64,000 nt of DNA from NCBI GenBank assembly GCA_004297225.1, contig SCUI01000013.1, forward strand, positions 372,001-436,000, in the 5' to 3' direction. Each line of letters starts with the position of its first letter. Position 1 is the first letter of the stretch. The notes below the pieces were generated by a model. The model saw only the letters and a list, made by a program, of their open reading frames with translations. It searched no databases and had not been told where the DNA came from. Below, piece by piece: positions 35,955 through 43,708 of this stretch. The stretch comes from Lysobacteraceae bacterium (GTDB lineage: Bacteria; Pseudomonadota; Gammaproteobacteria; Xanthomonadales; Xanthomonadaceae). The translations under genes were made by a program, and so were the position numbers.

Positions 35955-37546
35955 GCGCAATGCCCGTGCAGGAGGCGCAGGCGCAATACGCGCGCGCGGT
36001 GGAAGCACTGAACCGCACCGACTGGGCGAATGCGCAGCAACTGGCGATGGACCTGGTGCGCCGGGCGCCGCCGCACGCAGGCGTGTATTTCGTGGCCGGG
36101 GTCGCCGCACGCGAACTTCTGCAGATCCCGCTGGCGATGCAATGCCTGGAGCGCGCCACCCGGCTCAATCCTCAACGCGCCGATTACCTGGCGCAGTACG
36201 CGCGCGCGTTGTCGCAGGCGAGCCTGGCGTCGCAGGCGGTGGCGGCGGCCGACCGCGCGGTGGCGCTCGGGCCGTCCGATCCGTTGAGCTGCGACACGCT
36301 GGGCGTGGTCTACAGCCAGTCCAACGACTACGCCAAGGCGGCGGCCATGTTCCGCCGCGTGGTCGAGCTGGCCCCGCACATCGCCAGTTTCCGCTTCAAC
36401 CACGCGACCTCGCTGGTGGCCGCCGGCGAAGTGGAGGCCGCGGAGGCCGAACTCGAAAAGGCGCTGGAACTCGACCCGAAGCTGTGGAAGGCGCACCTCA
36501 GCCTGGCCAACCTGCGCAAGCAGGCGCCTGGCGACAACCACGTCGAGGCATTGCAGTCGCGGCTGGCAAGCGCCGACGCCGCGGACCGCGAGGCGCAACT
36601 GTTCCTGCACCTGTCGCTGGCCAAGGAACTGGAAGACCTGGGCGACTACCCCCGGGCGTTCGGGCACCTGGAGCAAGGCAAGGCCGCCGGCCACGCGATG
36701 CGCGACTACTCGTCCGACCGCGACCGCGAATTGTTCGAGGCGATCATGGATTCGTTCCCGGGCGCGCAGCCCGCCGCGAGCGGCTTCGGCAACGGCGAGC
36801 CGATCTTCGTGTTCGGGATGCCGCGTTCGGGCACGACCCTGGTCGAGCGGATCCTGTCGAGCCACCCGGACGTGCAGTCGTGCGGCGAGCTGCACCATTT
36901 CGGCGTCGCGCTCAAGCGCGCCTCGGGCAGCCAGACCCGGCCGATGCTGGACGTGGACACCATGCGCAGGGCCGCCGGCGTCGACTGGGCCGCACTCGGG
37001 CGCCGCTACATCGAGGCCACGCGCTCGCTGACCGGCAAGTCGCCGCGCTTCACCGACAAGCTGCCCCACAACTTCCTCTACGCCGGCTACATCGCCAACG
37101 CCTTGCCCGGGGCGAAGCTCGTGCTGGTGCGGCGCAACCCGATGGATACCTGCCTGGGCAACTTCCGCCAGCTGTTCTCGCTGGCGGCGCCCAATTACGA
37201 CTACTCCTTCGACCTGCTCGACACCGGCCGCTACTACCTGCTGTTCGACCGGCTGGTGAGGTTCTGGCAGGAAGTGCTGCCGGGGCGGATCCTCGAGCTG
37301 CACTACGAGGACGTGGTCGAGGAGCAGGAGGTGAATACGCGTCGCCTGCTCGAGTTCGCCGGGCTGCCGTGGAACGACGCCTGCCTGGCCTTCGAGCGCA
37401 ACGCCGCGCCTGTGGCGACCGCCAGCGCGGTGCAGGTGCGCGAGCCGATCCACCGCGATCGGCTGCGGCGCTGGAAGCACTTCGAGCCGCAACTGAGCGG
37501 ATTGCGGGCACTGCTGGAAGAAGGCGGGGTCCGCGTCACGGATTGA
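35951..37546 (+). CDS. TPR-repeat sulfotransferase
   Basis: Protein of 531 residues with N-terminal TPR repeats (about residues 5-240, for example FRFNHATSLVAAGEVEAAEA) and a C-terminal sulfotransferase domain. The PAPS 5'-phosphosulfate loop is GMPRSGTTLVERIL (residues 289-302) and the 3'-phosphate site is VRRNPMDTCLGNF. No signal peptide. It ends a mutL-DUF1684-TraB-TPR/sulfotransferase run with overlapping or touching genes. The acceptor (protein, carbohydrate or small molecule) is unknown; TPRs may bind a peptide acceptor. Confidence 0.85.
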   Translation: MSAMPVQEAQAQYARAVEALNRTDWANAQQLAMDLVRRAPPHAGVYFVAGVAARELLQIPLAMQCLERATRLNPQRADYLAQYARALSQASLASQAVAAADRAVALGPSDPLSCDTLGVVYSQSNDYAKAAAMFRRVVELAPHIASFRFNHATSLVAAGEVEAAEAELEKALELDPKLWKAHLSLANLRKQAPGDNHVEALQSRLASADAADREAQLFLHLSLAKELEDLGDYPRAFGHLEQGKAAGHAMRDYSSDRDRELFEAIMDSFPGAQPAASGFGNGEPIFVFGMPRSGTTLVERILSSHPDVQSCGELHHFGVALKRASGSQTRPMLDVDTMRRAAGVDWAALGRRYIEATRSLTGKSPRFTDKLPHNFLYAGYIANALPGAKLVLVRRNPMDTCLGNFRQLFSLAAPNYDYSFDLLDTGRYYLLFDRLVRFWQEVLPGRILELHYEDVVEEQEVNTRRLLEFAGLPWNDACLAFERNAAPVATASAVQVREPIHRDRLRRWKHFEPQLSGLRALLEEGGVRVTD

Positions 37547-37574
37547 CTGGCCGGGAGCGACCAATGCGCTCCTC

Positions 37575-37588
37575 TTGATCCAGGTCAA
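37575..37588. promoter_or_regulatory. FNR/Anr/Dnr-type operator upstream of the nor operon
   Basis: TTGATCCAGGTCAA, a 14-bp near-palindrome fitting the Crp/Fnr-family consensus TTGAT-N4-ATCAA with one change and very close to Pseudomonas Anr/Dnr sites. Its centre (37581.5) is 41.5 bases before 37623, the start site predicted from the -10 TAGGTT, the classic class II activator position. Confidence 0.8.
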
Positions 37589-37616
37589 GCGGCCGGGGCA
37601 ACCGGCCGCTTAGGTT
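37588..37616 (+). promoter_or_regulatory. Predicted nor promoter with hairpin in the spacer
   Basis: A 9-bp perfect inverted repeat AGCGGCCGG/CCGGCCGCT (37588-37596 and 37602-37610, loop GGCAA) lies between the FNR-type site and a TAGGTT -10 (37611-37616). Because it lies upstream of the likely start site, it would act as DNA rather than as an RNA hairpin. If the start site is further upstream it could instead be an attenuator. Confidence 0.45.
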
Positions 37617-37679
37617 TGCGCGGGGGCCTGCCGGTACCCGATGCGTGCGGCAGGCAGCATTTCTCGAAGGGGATGCCAA

Positions 37680-37958
37680 ATGCAGAAGCGCACGATCGAC
37701 CTGGTGCTGTCGCTCATGGCCAGTACCGCCGCCTTGTTGTTGTCCTGGCCGTTCTGGCGCGATTACGGATACTGGGCGGAATCACGAACGTTGTGGATCG
37801 CCTATTTCGTCGTCGGCTTCGTGCTGGCGGTGTACATCTTCTACGTATTCCTCGGATCGCTCCACACCCTGTTCGAGCATGACGCGCTCGAACACGCCGA
37901 AGCCGCGAAAGCCGCCCGGGACCGCGCCGAAGGCGAAGCCGGGGAGGGCCTGTCATGA
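37680..37958 (+). CDS. Small two-helix membrane protein of the nor operon
   Basis: Not recognised as a named family. Protein of 92 residues with two predicted membrane helices (about residues 8-26 and 38-61) joined by a short aromatic loop (PFWRDYGYWAES). A charged C-terminal tail follows (HDALEHAEAAKAARDRAEGE). A good Shine-Dalgarno AAGGGGA (37667-37673) precedes ATG 37680. It is first in the operon and coupled by ATGA to the NorC-like gene, so a structural or assembly role in the nitric oxide reductase is inferred. It does not look like NorE, NorF, NorD or NorQ. Confidence 0.7.
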   Translation: MQKRTIDLVLSLMASTAALLLSWPFWRDYGYWAESRTLWIAYFVVGFVLAVYIFYVFLGSLHTLFEHDALEHAEAAKAARDRAEGEAGEGLS

Positions 37959-38935
37959 CCTGCACGCCCGGCAAGCCCTGCGAGGAAGGCAAGAAGCGGC
38001 GGATGGCGTTCGCCGCCCTCGGCATCCTGGCGATCATCTTCATCCTGCTGTCGATGCTGTCGTTCCTGGACTCCCGCGGACAGGTCACGCCGGACACGGT
38101 GAGCTACGGCGCGCACGACGCGGTGGAAGGCAAGCGCGTGTTCCAGGCCTACAACTGCATGGGCTGCCACACGATGCTCGGCAACGGCGCCTATTTCGGC
38201 CCCGATCTCACCAACGTCTACGAACAGGCCGGCCCGGCGTGGCTGGCGGCGTTCCTGCCCTCGGCCGGCGGCTGGCCCACGTCGGCGGCGGTCAGCGTCC
38301 ACCTGCAAGATCCCGCGCAGCTGGCGGCGAGCGGCAGCAGCGACATGGACGCGTACCTGAAGCGCTATCCGGGCGCGGCCGAGCGGGTCCAGCGGCGTGG
38401 CGGCGGCACCACCTTCATGCCGAACCTGCCGTTGACCAAGGAGCAGGTCGGGCAGCTGATCGCCTTCTTCAAGTACACCTCGGAGATGAACACCGAGGGC
38501 TGGCCGCCGAAGCCGCGCGTCGACGGCCTGAAGTCGCCGCTGGCGACGCCGTTCCCGATCATCGGCGTGGCCAATGCCGCGGAGGCCACTGGCGGCGCCA
38601 CGGCCGGTGTCGCAGCGACGGCAAGCCTCGACCCCGCGACGCACGGCGAGCAGGTCGTCAAGGAATTCGCCTGCACCGCCTGCCACTCGCTCGACCGCAG
38701 CAAGCTGGTCGGCCCCGGCTGGGGCGGCCTGTACGGCTCGCAGGTGACGCTGGCCGACGGCAGCACCGTGGTTGCCGATGACGCGTTCCTCGCCGAATCG
38801 ATCCGCGCGCCCGACGCCAAGATCGTCGCCGGGCATGTCGCCGGCACCATGCCGTCCTACGCGACCCTGCTCGACCAAGCCCAGGTGGACGCCATCGTCG
38901 CCTACATCCGCACCCTGCCGGGAGACGGGCAATGA
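37955..38935 (+). CDS. norC: NorC-like cytochrome c subunit with a fused second cytochrome c domain
   Basis: Protein of 326 residues with one N-terminal membrane anchor (residues 17-38). The first domain is NorC-like: C68MGCH72 within YNCMGCHTMLGNGAYFGPDL, with likely axial Met155 (TTFMPN). After an Ala/Gly/Thr linker (about 205-228) a second class I cytochrome c domain carries C240TACH244 and Met299 (GTMPSY), resembling the cytochrome c tail of caa3-type CoxB. Pseudomonas NorC is about 146 residues with one haem. The extra domain may act as a built-in electron donor (inference). Coupled to norB by ATGA. Confidence 0.85.
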   Translation: MTCTPGKPCEEGKKRRMAFAALGILAIIFILLSMLSFLDSRGQVTPDTVSYGAHDAVEGKRVFQAYNCMGCHTMLGNGAYFGPDLTNVYEQAGPAWLAAFLPSAGGWPTSAAVSVHLQDPAQLAASGSSDMDAYLKRYPGAAERVQRRGGGTTFMPNLPLTKEQVGQLIAFFKYTSEMNTEGWPPKPRVDGLKSPLATPFPIIGVANAAEATGGATAGVAATASLDPATHGEQVVKEFACTACHSLDRSKLVGPGWGGLYGSQVTLADGSTVVADDAFLAESIRAPDAKIVAGHVAGTMPSYATLLDQAQVDAIVAYIRTLPGDGQ

Positions 38936-40671
38936 TCCAGCTCCAGTTCCAGAAGCTCCAGTACCAGACCCAGCGCCTGAGCATGCGCTTCTTCATGCTG
39001 ATGCTGGTGTTGTTCATCGTCCAGGTCGTGTTCGGCCTGCTGCTGGCGTTGCAGCACGTCGATCCGACGCTGCTGTCCGGCGTGCTCAACTTCAACATCG
39101 CCCGCTCCGAGCACCTCAACCTCGGCATCCTCTGGATCCTGTCCGGGTTCATCGGCACGATCCTGTTCGTCGGGCCGCTGCTGTCCAAGCGCGAACTTGC
39201 CGCGCCGTGGCTGGTCAAGTTCCTGTTCTACGCGCTGGTGGCGGTGACCCTCTGGAACATCGTCGCGCAGGGTTTCGCGCGCAACGGCGTCGCCGGCTGG
39301 TGGATGGGGCAGCCCTGGTTCCAGGAAGGGCTCGAGTACCTGGAGGCCGGGCGCGCCGCCGACGTGGTGATCCTGATCGGCTTCTCGATCCTCGCCTTCG
39401 TCGTGCTGAAGACCTTCCCGCCACGCAAGGAATGGAACGAGATCCACTGGGGCCTTGCGCTGGGTGTGGTGGCGCTGACCCTGGTGTGGGTCTTCGGCAT
39501 GTTCTTCATCGAGCGCCAGGACGTCAGCGAATACTTCCGCTGGTACGTGGTGCATTACTGGGTCGAGGGCGTGTGGGAAGTGATCCACATCAGCCTGGTC
39601 GGCTTCCTGCTGGTGCTGCTGTTCGACGCCAACGTCAAGAGCGTCGGCTACGCGGTGTTCTGGGGCGTGGCGCTGGTGTGGCTGTCGGGCCTGATCGGCA
39701 ATGCGCACCACTATTTCTGGATCGGCACGCCGGAGTTCTGGCAGTTCTGGGGCTCGCTGTTCAGCGCGCTGGAGCCACTGCCGCTGATCTTCTGCTTCTG
39801 GCATATCTACCTGGACGCGCACCACGACCGCAGGCCGCTGAAGAACGCACCGGCGTTCTACTTCATCCTCGGCTCGGTGGTGCTCGAGCAGGTCGGCGCC
39901 GGCATCCTCGGCTTCACCATGACCTTCGCCCTGACCAACGTCTGGTCGCACGGCACCTGGGTGACGCCCGCGCATGCGCACCTGGCGCTGTTCGGCACCT
40001 TCGGCATGCTCGGGATCGCCGCGGCGTACTACGCGGTGCCGCTGATGCGCGGCATCTCCAGCTACGACGAGCGGATGGGCCGGCTGGCGTTCTGGCTCGT
40101 GTTCATCGGCATGCTCGGCATGTCGCTCGCCTTCGCCCTCGGCGGAACGGTGCAGGTCTTCGCCTATCGCACGCTGGCGCTGGACTGGTTCGGTGGCGAC
40201 CTGTATCCGGCGATGGGCTTCTTCAAGGCGCTGGTCCCGGTGTTCGGCACCGTGTTCCTGATCGGAAGCGGCCTGATCGTGTACGACCTGGTGACCCTGG
40301 GGCACCGCGCGCCGGCGCAGGCGCCTGCGCCGGGCGCGGTTGCGTTCGCCGATCCGCACGCGGTTCCCGGCGGGGTGCGTGCACTGACCGGCTGGAGTCG
40401 TTACCTGACCGGCTACGAAACCTCGCTGTGGCTGCTGGGTATGTGGTTCTTCGGCGCGGTGATCACCTTCGGCCTGCTCAGCTTCAACCTGGCCAGCGTG
40501 CGCGCCGGCGACGCGACCTTGCCGTACCTGCTGGCGGGGATCGGTTACCCGGGCCTGTTGCTGGTGACCCTGCTGTTCGTCTGGCGCTTCCTCGCCTCGC
40601 TGGAAGCACGCGCGCAGGAGCCGGTGGCGGCGACCGACACGAACGGCTACGCGTTGCCGCAGTCGGCGTAG
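38932..40671 (+). CDS. norB: Nitric oxide reductase catalytic subunit, NorB type
   Basis: Haem-copper oxidase superfamily protein of 579 residues with about 14 membrane helices, reducing NO to N2O. Residues equivalent to the Pseudomonas aeruginosa cNOR ligands occur at a constant offset of +1. Haem b ligands are H61 and H350, haem b3 H348, FeB ligands H208, E212 (VVHYWVEGVWE), H259 and H260 (GNAHHYFW), and the second Glu is E281 (ALEPLP). The Glu residues separate it from cbb3 oxidase CcoN. About 110 residues at the C terminus, with two or three extra helices, exceed normal NorB (466 residues). No norD or norQ follows. Confidence 0.9.
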   Translation: MIQLQFQKLQYQTQRLSMRFFMLMLVLFIVQVVFGLLLALQHVDPTLLSGVLNFNIARSEHLNLGILWILSGFIGTILFVGPLLSKRELAAPWLVKFLFYALVAVTLWNIVAQGFARNGVAGWWMGQPWFQEGLEYLEAGRAADVVILIGFSILAFVVLKTFPPRKEWNEIHWGLALGVVALTLVWVFGMFFIERQDVSEYFRWYVVHYWVEGVWEVIHISLVGFLLVLLFDANVKSVGYAVFWGVALVWLSGLIGNAHHYFWIGTPEFWQFWGSLFSALEPLPLIFCFWHIYLDAHHDRRPLKNAPAFYFILGSVVLEQVGAGILGFTMTFALTNVWSHGTWVTPAHAHLALFGTFGMLGIAAAYYAVPLMRGISSYDERMGRLAFWLVFIGMLGMSLAFALGGTVQVFAYRTLALDWFGGDLYPAMGFFKALVPVFGTVFLIGSGLIVYDLVTLGHRAPAQAPAPGAVAFADPHAVPGGVRALTGWSRYLTGYETSLWLLGMWFFGAVITFGLLSFNLASVRAGDATLPYLLAGIGYPGLLLVTLLFVWRFLASLEARAQEPVAATDTNGYALPQSA

Positions 40672-40675
40672 GGCG

Positions 40676-41080
40676 TCAGGACGCGATCATCACGATGCAG
40701 TCCACCGGGCATGCGGGCACGCACAGCTCGCACCCGGTGCACAGCGGCTCGATGACGGTGTGCATCAGCTTGGAGCCGCCGATGATCGCGTCCACCGGGC
40801 AGGCCTGGATGCACTTGGTGCAGCCGATGCAGTCGTCCTCGACGACCAGCGCCACCTGCGGCGGCTTGTGCTCGCCGCGGCTGCGGTCGAAGGGCACGGC
40901 GGGAACGCCGAGCACGAGGGCGAGGGCGCGCGCGCCGGCATCGCCGCCGGGTGGGCAGCGATCGGGGCCGGCTTCCCCGCGCGCCATCGCTTCCGCGTAG
41001 GGCCGGCAGCCGGCATAGCCGCACTGGCCGCACTGGGTCTGCGGCAGGATGCGATCGAGGCGTTCTTCGAGCCCGGTCAT
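40676..41080 (-). CDS. RnfB-like iron-sulfur protein
   Basis: Protein of 134 residues with an Fe-S domain (C17, C20, C25, C42 in [17 protein letters not shown]) and two 4Fe-4S ferredoxin motifs, [12 protein letters not shown] (84-95) and [12 protein letters not shown] (114-125). This matches RnfB/RsxB minus the N-terminal membrane helix. No other rnf genes are nearby, so it is an orphan. In xanthomonads a similar protein sits next to metG. Its stop converges on norB with 4 bases between, and metG lies 22 bases upstream on the same strand. Partner proteins are unknown. Confidence 0.85.
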   Translation of the reverse strand: MTGLEERLDRILPQTQCGQCGYAGCRPYAEAMARGEAGPDRCPPGGDAGARALALVLGVPAVPFDRSRGEHKPPQVALVVEDDCIGCTKCIQACPVDAIIGGSKLMHTVIEPLCTGCELCVPACPVDCIVMIAS

Positions 41081-41102
41081 CGGCGGCGGCGGCCGCGACG
41101 GC

Positions 41103-43124
41103 TCATTTCACCGGCATGCCAGGCGCGGCGCCGGTGTCGACGCCCAGCAGGTGCAGGGCGCCGCCGTCGAAGCCGGCGGACAGGATCATCCCTTCGCTGA
41201 CGCCGAAGCGCATCTTGCGCGGGGCGAGGTTGGCGATGAACACGACGCTGCGGCCGACGAGCTTGCCAGGCTCGCCGTAACTGGCACGGATGCCCGAGAA
41301 GACCTGGCGCGTACCGAGCTCGCCGGCGTCGAGCTCGAAGCGCAGCAACTTGTCCGAGCCCTCGACGAATTCGCAGGCGACCACCTTGCCGATGCGCAGG
41401 TCCAGCCTGGCGAAGTCGTCGATGCCGATGGTGCCGGGCCCTTCCCCTGCGGGAGCGGCGGAAGCCGCGACGCCTTTCATGGTGTCCTTCGACGCTTCGG
41501 TCATGGCTGCGATCTGCTTCGGGTCGATGCGGGTGAACAGCGGCTGGTAGTCGAGGATGGCGTGGTCGAGCAGCGGCGCGTCGGCGTCGTGCCAACGCTG
41601 CAGCGGTGCGGCCATGAAACGCGATGCTTCGCGGGCCACCGACGGCAACACCGGCGCCAGCGCCAGCGCCAGCACCCGGAACAGGTTCAGGCCCTGCGTG
41701 CAGACCGCCTGCAGTTCGGCATCGGCGCCCTCATGCTTCGCGATCACCCAGGGCTTGCGTTCGTCGATGTACTTGTTGGCTTCGTCAGCCAGCGCCATCG
41801 CCTGGCGCAGCACCGACGCCGGCTCGTTGCGTTCGTAGGCCTCGCGGATCGGCGCCAGCGCGGCGACGAAGCGGGCGTACATCGCCGGTTCCGGCAACGC
41901 CGGCGCCAGGCGCCCGGCGGAGCGCTTGCCGATGAAGCCGGCGCAGCGGCTGGCGAGGTTGACGAACTTGCCGACCACGTCCGAATTCACCCGCGCCACG
42001 AAGTCGGCGAGGTTGAGGTCCAGGTCGTCGACGCCACCGGAGGACTTGGCCGCGAAGTAGTAGCGCAGCGCCTCGGGCGGCAGGCCGCAATCCAGGTAGG
42101 TGCGGGCCATGACGAAGGTGCCGCGCGACTTGGACATCTTGGCGCCGTCCACTGTCAGGTAGCCGTTGACGTGCAGGCGCGTCGGCGCGCGCAGACCGGC
42201 ACCGTGCAGCATCGCCGGCCAGAACAGGCCGTGGAAGTTGACGATGTCCTTGCCGATGAAGTGGTGCATTTCGGCGTCGCTGCCGGGCGCCACGTAGTCC
42301 TGGAAGTTCAGCCCGGTGCGGTCGCACAGGGCCTTGAAGCTCGACAGGTAGCCGATCGGCGCATCGATCCAGACGTACAGGAACTTGCCCGGGTGCCCCG
42401 GGATCTCGAAACCGAAGTAGGGTGCGTCGCGCGAAATGTCCCATGCGCGCAGGCCGCCTTCGCCGTCCAGCCACTCCTGCAGCTTGGCCTTGACCGGCGG
42501 CACGGCGACGTCGCCCGCCAGCCACTCCCGCAGGAAACCCTCGAAGTGGGCCAGCTCGAAGAAGAAATGCTCGGACTCGCGCAGCTCCGGCGTGGCGCCG
42601 CTGACCACCGAGTACGGCGCCTTCAACTCGGTGGGCGAGTACGTGGCGCCGCAGTTCTCGCAGTTGTCGCCGTATTGGTCGGGCGTGCCGCAGTTGGGAC
42701 AGGTGCCCTTGACGTAGCGGTCGGGCAGGAACATGCCCTTGACCGGGTCGTAGAGCTGCGCCACCGAACGCCGGGCGACGTGGCCGCTGGCGTCGAGCCT
42801 GGCGTAGATCGCCTCGGTCAGCGCCCGGTTGCCGGCCGAGTTGGTGGAGTCGTAATGGTCGAAGGCGACGCCGAAGTCGGCGAAATCGCGCTCATGCGCG
42901 GCCTGGATGCCGGCGATGAAGGCTTCCGGCGTGGTCCCGGCCTTCTCCGCGGCGAGCATGATCGGGGTGCCGTGGGTGTCGTCGGCGCAGACGTAGTGCA
43001 CCGTGGCGCCCGCCATGCGGCGGGCGCGCACCCAGATGTCGGCCTGGATGTAACCGACCAGGTGGCCCAGGTGCAGCGGGCCGTTGGCGTAGGGCAGGGC
43101 GTTGGTGACGAGCGCGGGTTTCAT
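41103..43124 (-). CDS. metG: Methionyl-tRNA synthetase
   Basis: Class I synthetase of 673 residues. The HIGH motif is HLGH in [15 protein letters not shown], zinc ligands are [18 protein letters not shown], and the KMSKS loop is [13 protein letters not shown]-terminal tRNA-binding/dimerisation domain starts near residue 566 ([20 protein letters not shown]) and ends at GMPVK. The linker before it (about residues 552-559, VAASAAPA) is encoded by a REP-like palindrome. Start ATG 43124 has GATAAT exactly six bases upstream. It is followed by the RnfB-like gene. Confidence 0.97.
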   Translation of the reverse strand: MKPALVTNALPYANGPLHLGHLVGYIQADIWVRARRMAGATVHYVCADDTHGTPIMLAAEKAGTTPEAFIAGIQAAHERDFADFGVAFDHYDSTNSAGNRALTEAIYARLDASGHVARRSVAQLYDPVKGMFLPDRYVKGTCPNCGTPDQYGDNCENCGATYSPTELKAPYSVVSGATPELRESEHFFFELAHFEGFLREWLAGDVAVPPVKAKLQEWLDGEGGLRAWDISRDAPYFGFEIPGHPGKFLYVWIDAPIGYLSSFKALCDRTGLNFQDYVAPGSDAEMHHFIGKDIVNFHGLFWPAMLHGAGLRAPTRLHVNGYLTVDGAKMSKSRGTFVMARTYLDCGLPPEALRYYFAAKSSGGVDDLDLNLADFVARVNSDVVGKFVNLASRCAGFIGKRSAGRLAPALPEPAMYARFVAALAPIREAYERNEPASVLRQAMALADEANKYIDERKPWVIAKHEGADAELQAVCTQGLNLFRVLALALAPVLPSVAREASRFMAAPLQRWHDADAPLLDHAILDYQPLFTRIDPKQIAAMTEASKDTMKGVAASAAPAGEGPGTIGIDDFARLDLRIGKVVACEFVEGSDKLLRFELDAGELGTRQVFSGIRASYGEPGKLVGRSVVFIANLAPRKMRFGVSEGMILSAGFDGGALHLLGVDTGAAPGMPVK
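41451..41471. repeat. REP palindrome inside metG
   Basis: A 21-bp match to the REP core at 28307-28327 with a single mismatch (loop GGAA instead of GCAA). The hairpin is GCGGC (41455-41459)/GCCGC (41464-41468). It lies in the coding region for the linker of MetG, in frame. Confidence 0.75.
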
Positions 43125-43130
43125 CCCGCG

Positions 43131-43136
43131 ATTATC
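43131..43136 (-). promoter_or_regulatory. Leaderless -10 box of metG
   Basis: On the minus strand GATAAT, then six bases (CGCGGG), then the metG ATG. No -35. The predicted start site is the A of the ATG. Confidence 0.6.
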
Positions 43137-43155
43137 GCACTCCCGCAATGGGCAA

Positions 43156-43596
43156 TTACTCGCGCACCCATACCTGCTGGCGGCAGAAGAACGCGATGCA
43201 ACCGCTCATGCCGAGCTTCTTCCCGCCTTCCAGCAGTTCGATCTTCGATTTGTAGGTCTTGCCCTTGGCAGGGTCGAGCACGGTACCGCCGGTCCATTCG
43301 TCGCCGTCGGCCTTGAGGCCCCAGAGGATGGTCATGCCCTTGACCGGCTTGTTCTTGTTGGCGCCCTTGCACTTGTCGCAGACCGGGTTCGGGCCCTTGT
43401 CCGAGGACAGGATCTCGACCACGGTGCCGCGCAGGGTGCCGTCGGGCGCGCGGGTGATCTCGACGATCGACTTGGCCTTGCCGGTCTCGTCGTCGATGGT
43501 CTTCCACTTGCCCAGCGGCGAGGCGTCCTGGGCGAAGGCGGAGAGGGGCAGCACGGCCAGCAGCAGGCCGGTAAGCAGTGGCTTGGTCAGGCGCAT
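43156..43596 (-). CDS. DUF2147 secreted protein
   Basis: Protein of 146 residues with a signal peptide (residues 1-23, MRLTKPLLTGLLLAVLPLS, then AFAQ) and a lipocalin-like DUF2147 domain. Conserved are SPLGKWKTIDDETGKAKSIV, CDKCKGANKNKPVKGMTILW and the C-terminal WTGGTVLDPAKGKTYKSKIE, with Cys residues that may form disulfides. ATG 43596 has GGAG at a good distance; an ATG 15 bases upstream lacks a Shine-Dalgarno. Function unknown in the family. It has its own promoter-like TATAAA about 45-50 bases upstream. Confidence 0.85.
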   Translation of the reverse strand: MRLTKPLLTGLLLAVLPLSAFAQDASPLGKWKTIDDETGKAKSIVEITRAPDGTLRGTVVEILSSDKGPNPVCDKCKGANKNKPVKGMTILWGLKADGDEWTGGTVLDPAKGKTYKSKIELLEGGKKLGMSGCIAFFCRQQVWVRE

Positions 43597-43654
43597 TGGA
43601 TCTGGCTCCATTGGACGACCGGACGGAAGCGTACGGCCAGCGCCTTTATAGCGC

Positions 43655-43684
43655 AAAAAAAGACCCCGCCACGAGGGCGGGGTC
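43655..43684 (-). terminator. Rho-independent terminator of the large TonB receptor gene
   Basis: On the minus strand a 9-bp stem GACCCCGCC/GGCGGGGTC with a 5-base loop, followed by seven T. It lies 25 bases after the receptor stop codon. Confidence 0.95.
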
Positions 43685-43708
43685 CAGGAACCACAAGGGC
43701 CGTATGAC

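Noticed and set aside
38932..40671. Cytochrome cbb3 oxidase subunit CcoN
   Set aside because: The Glu at 212 and at 281 in the active site, the NorC-like partner and lack of ccoO/ccoP indicate NorB.
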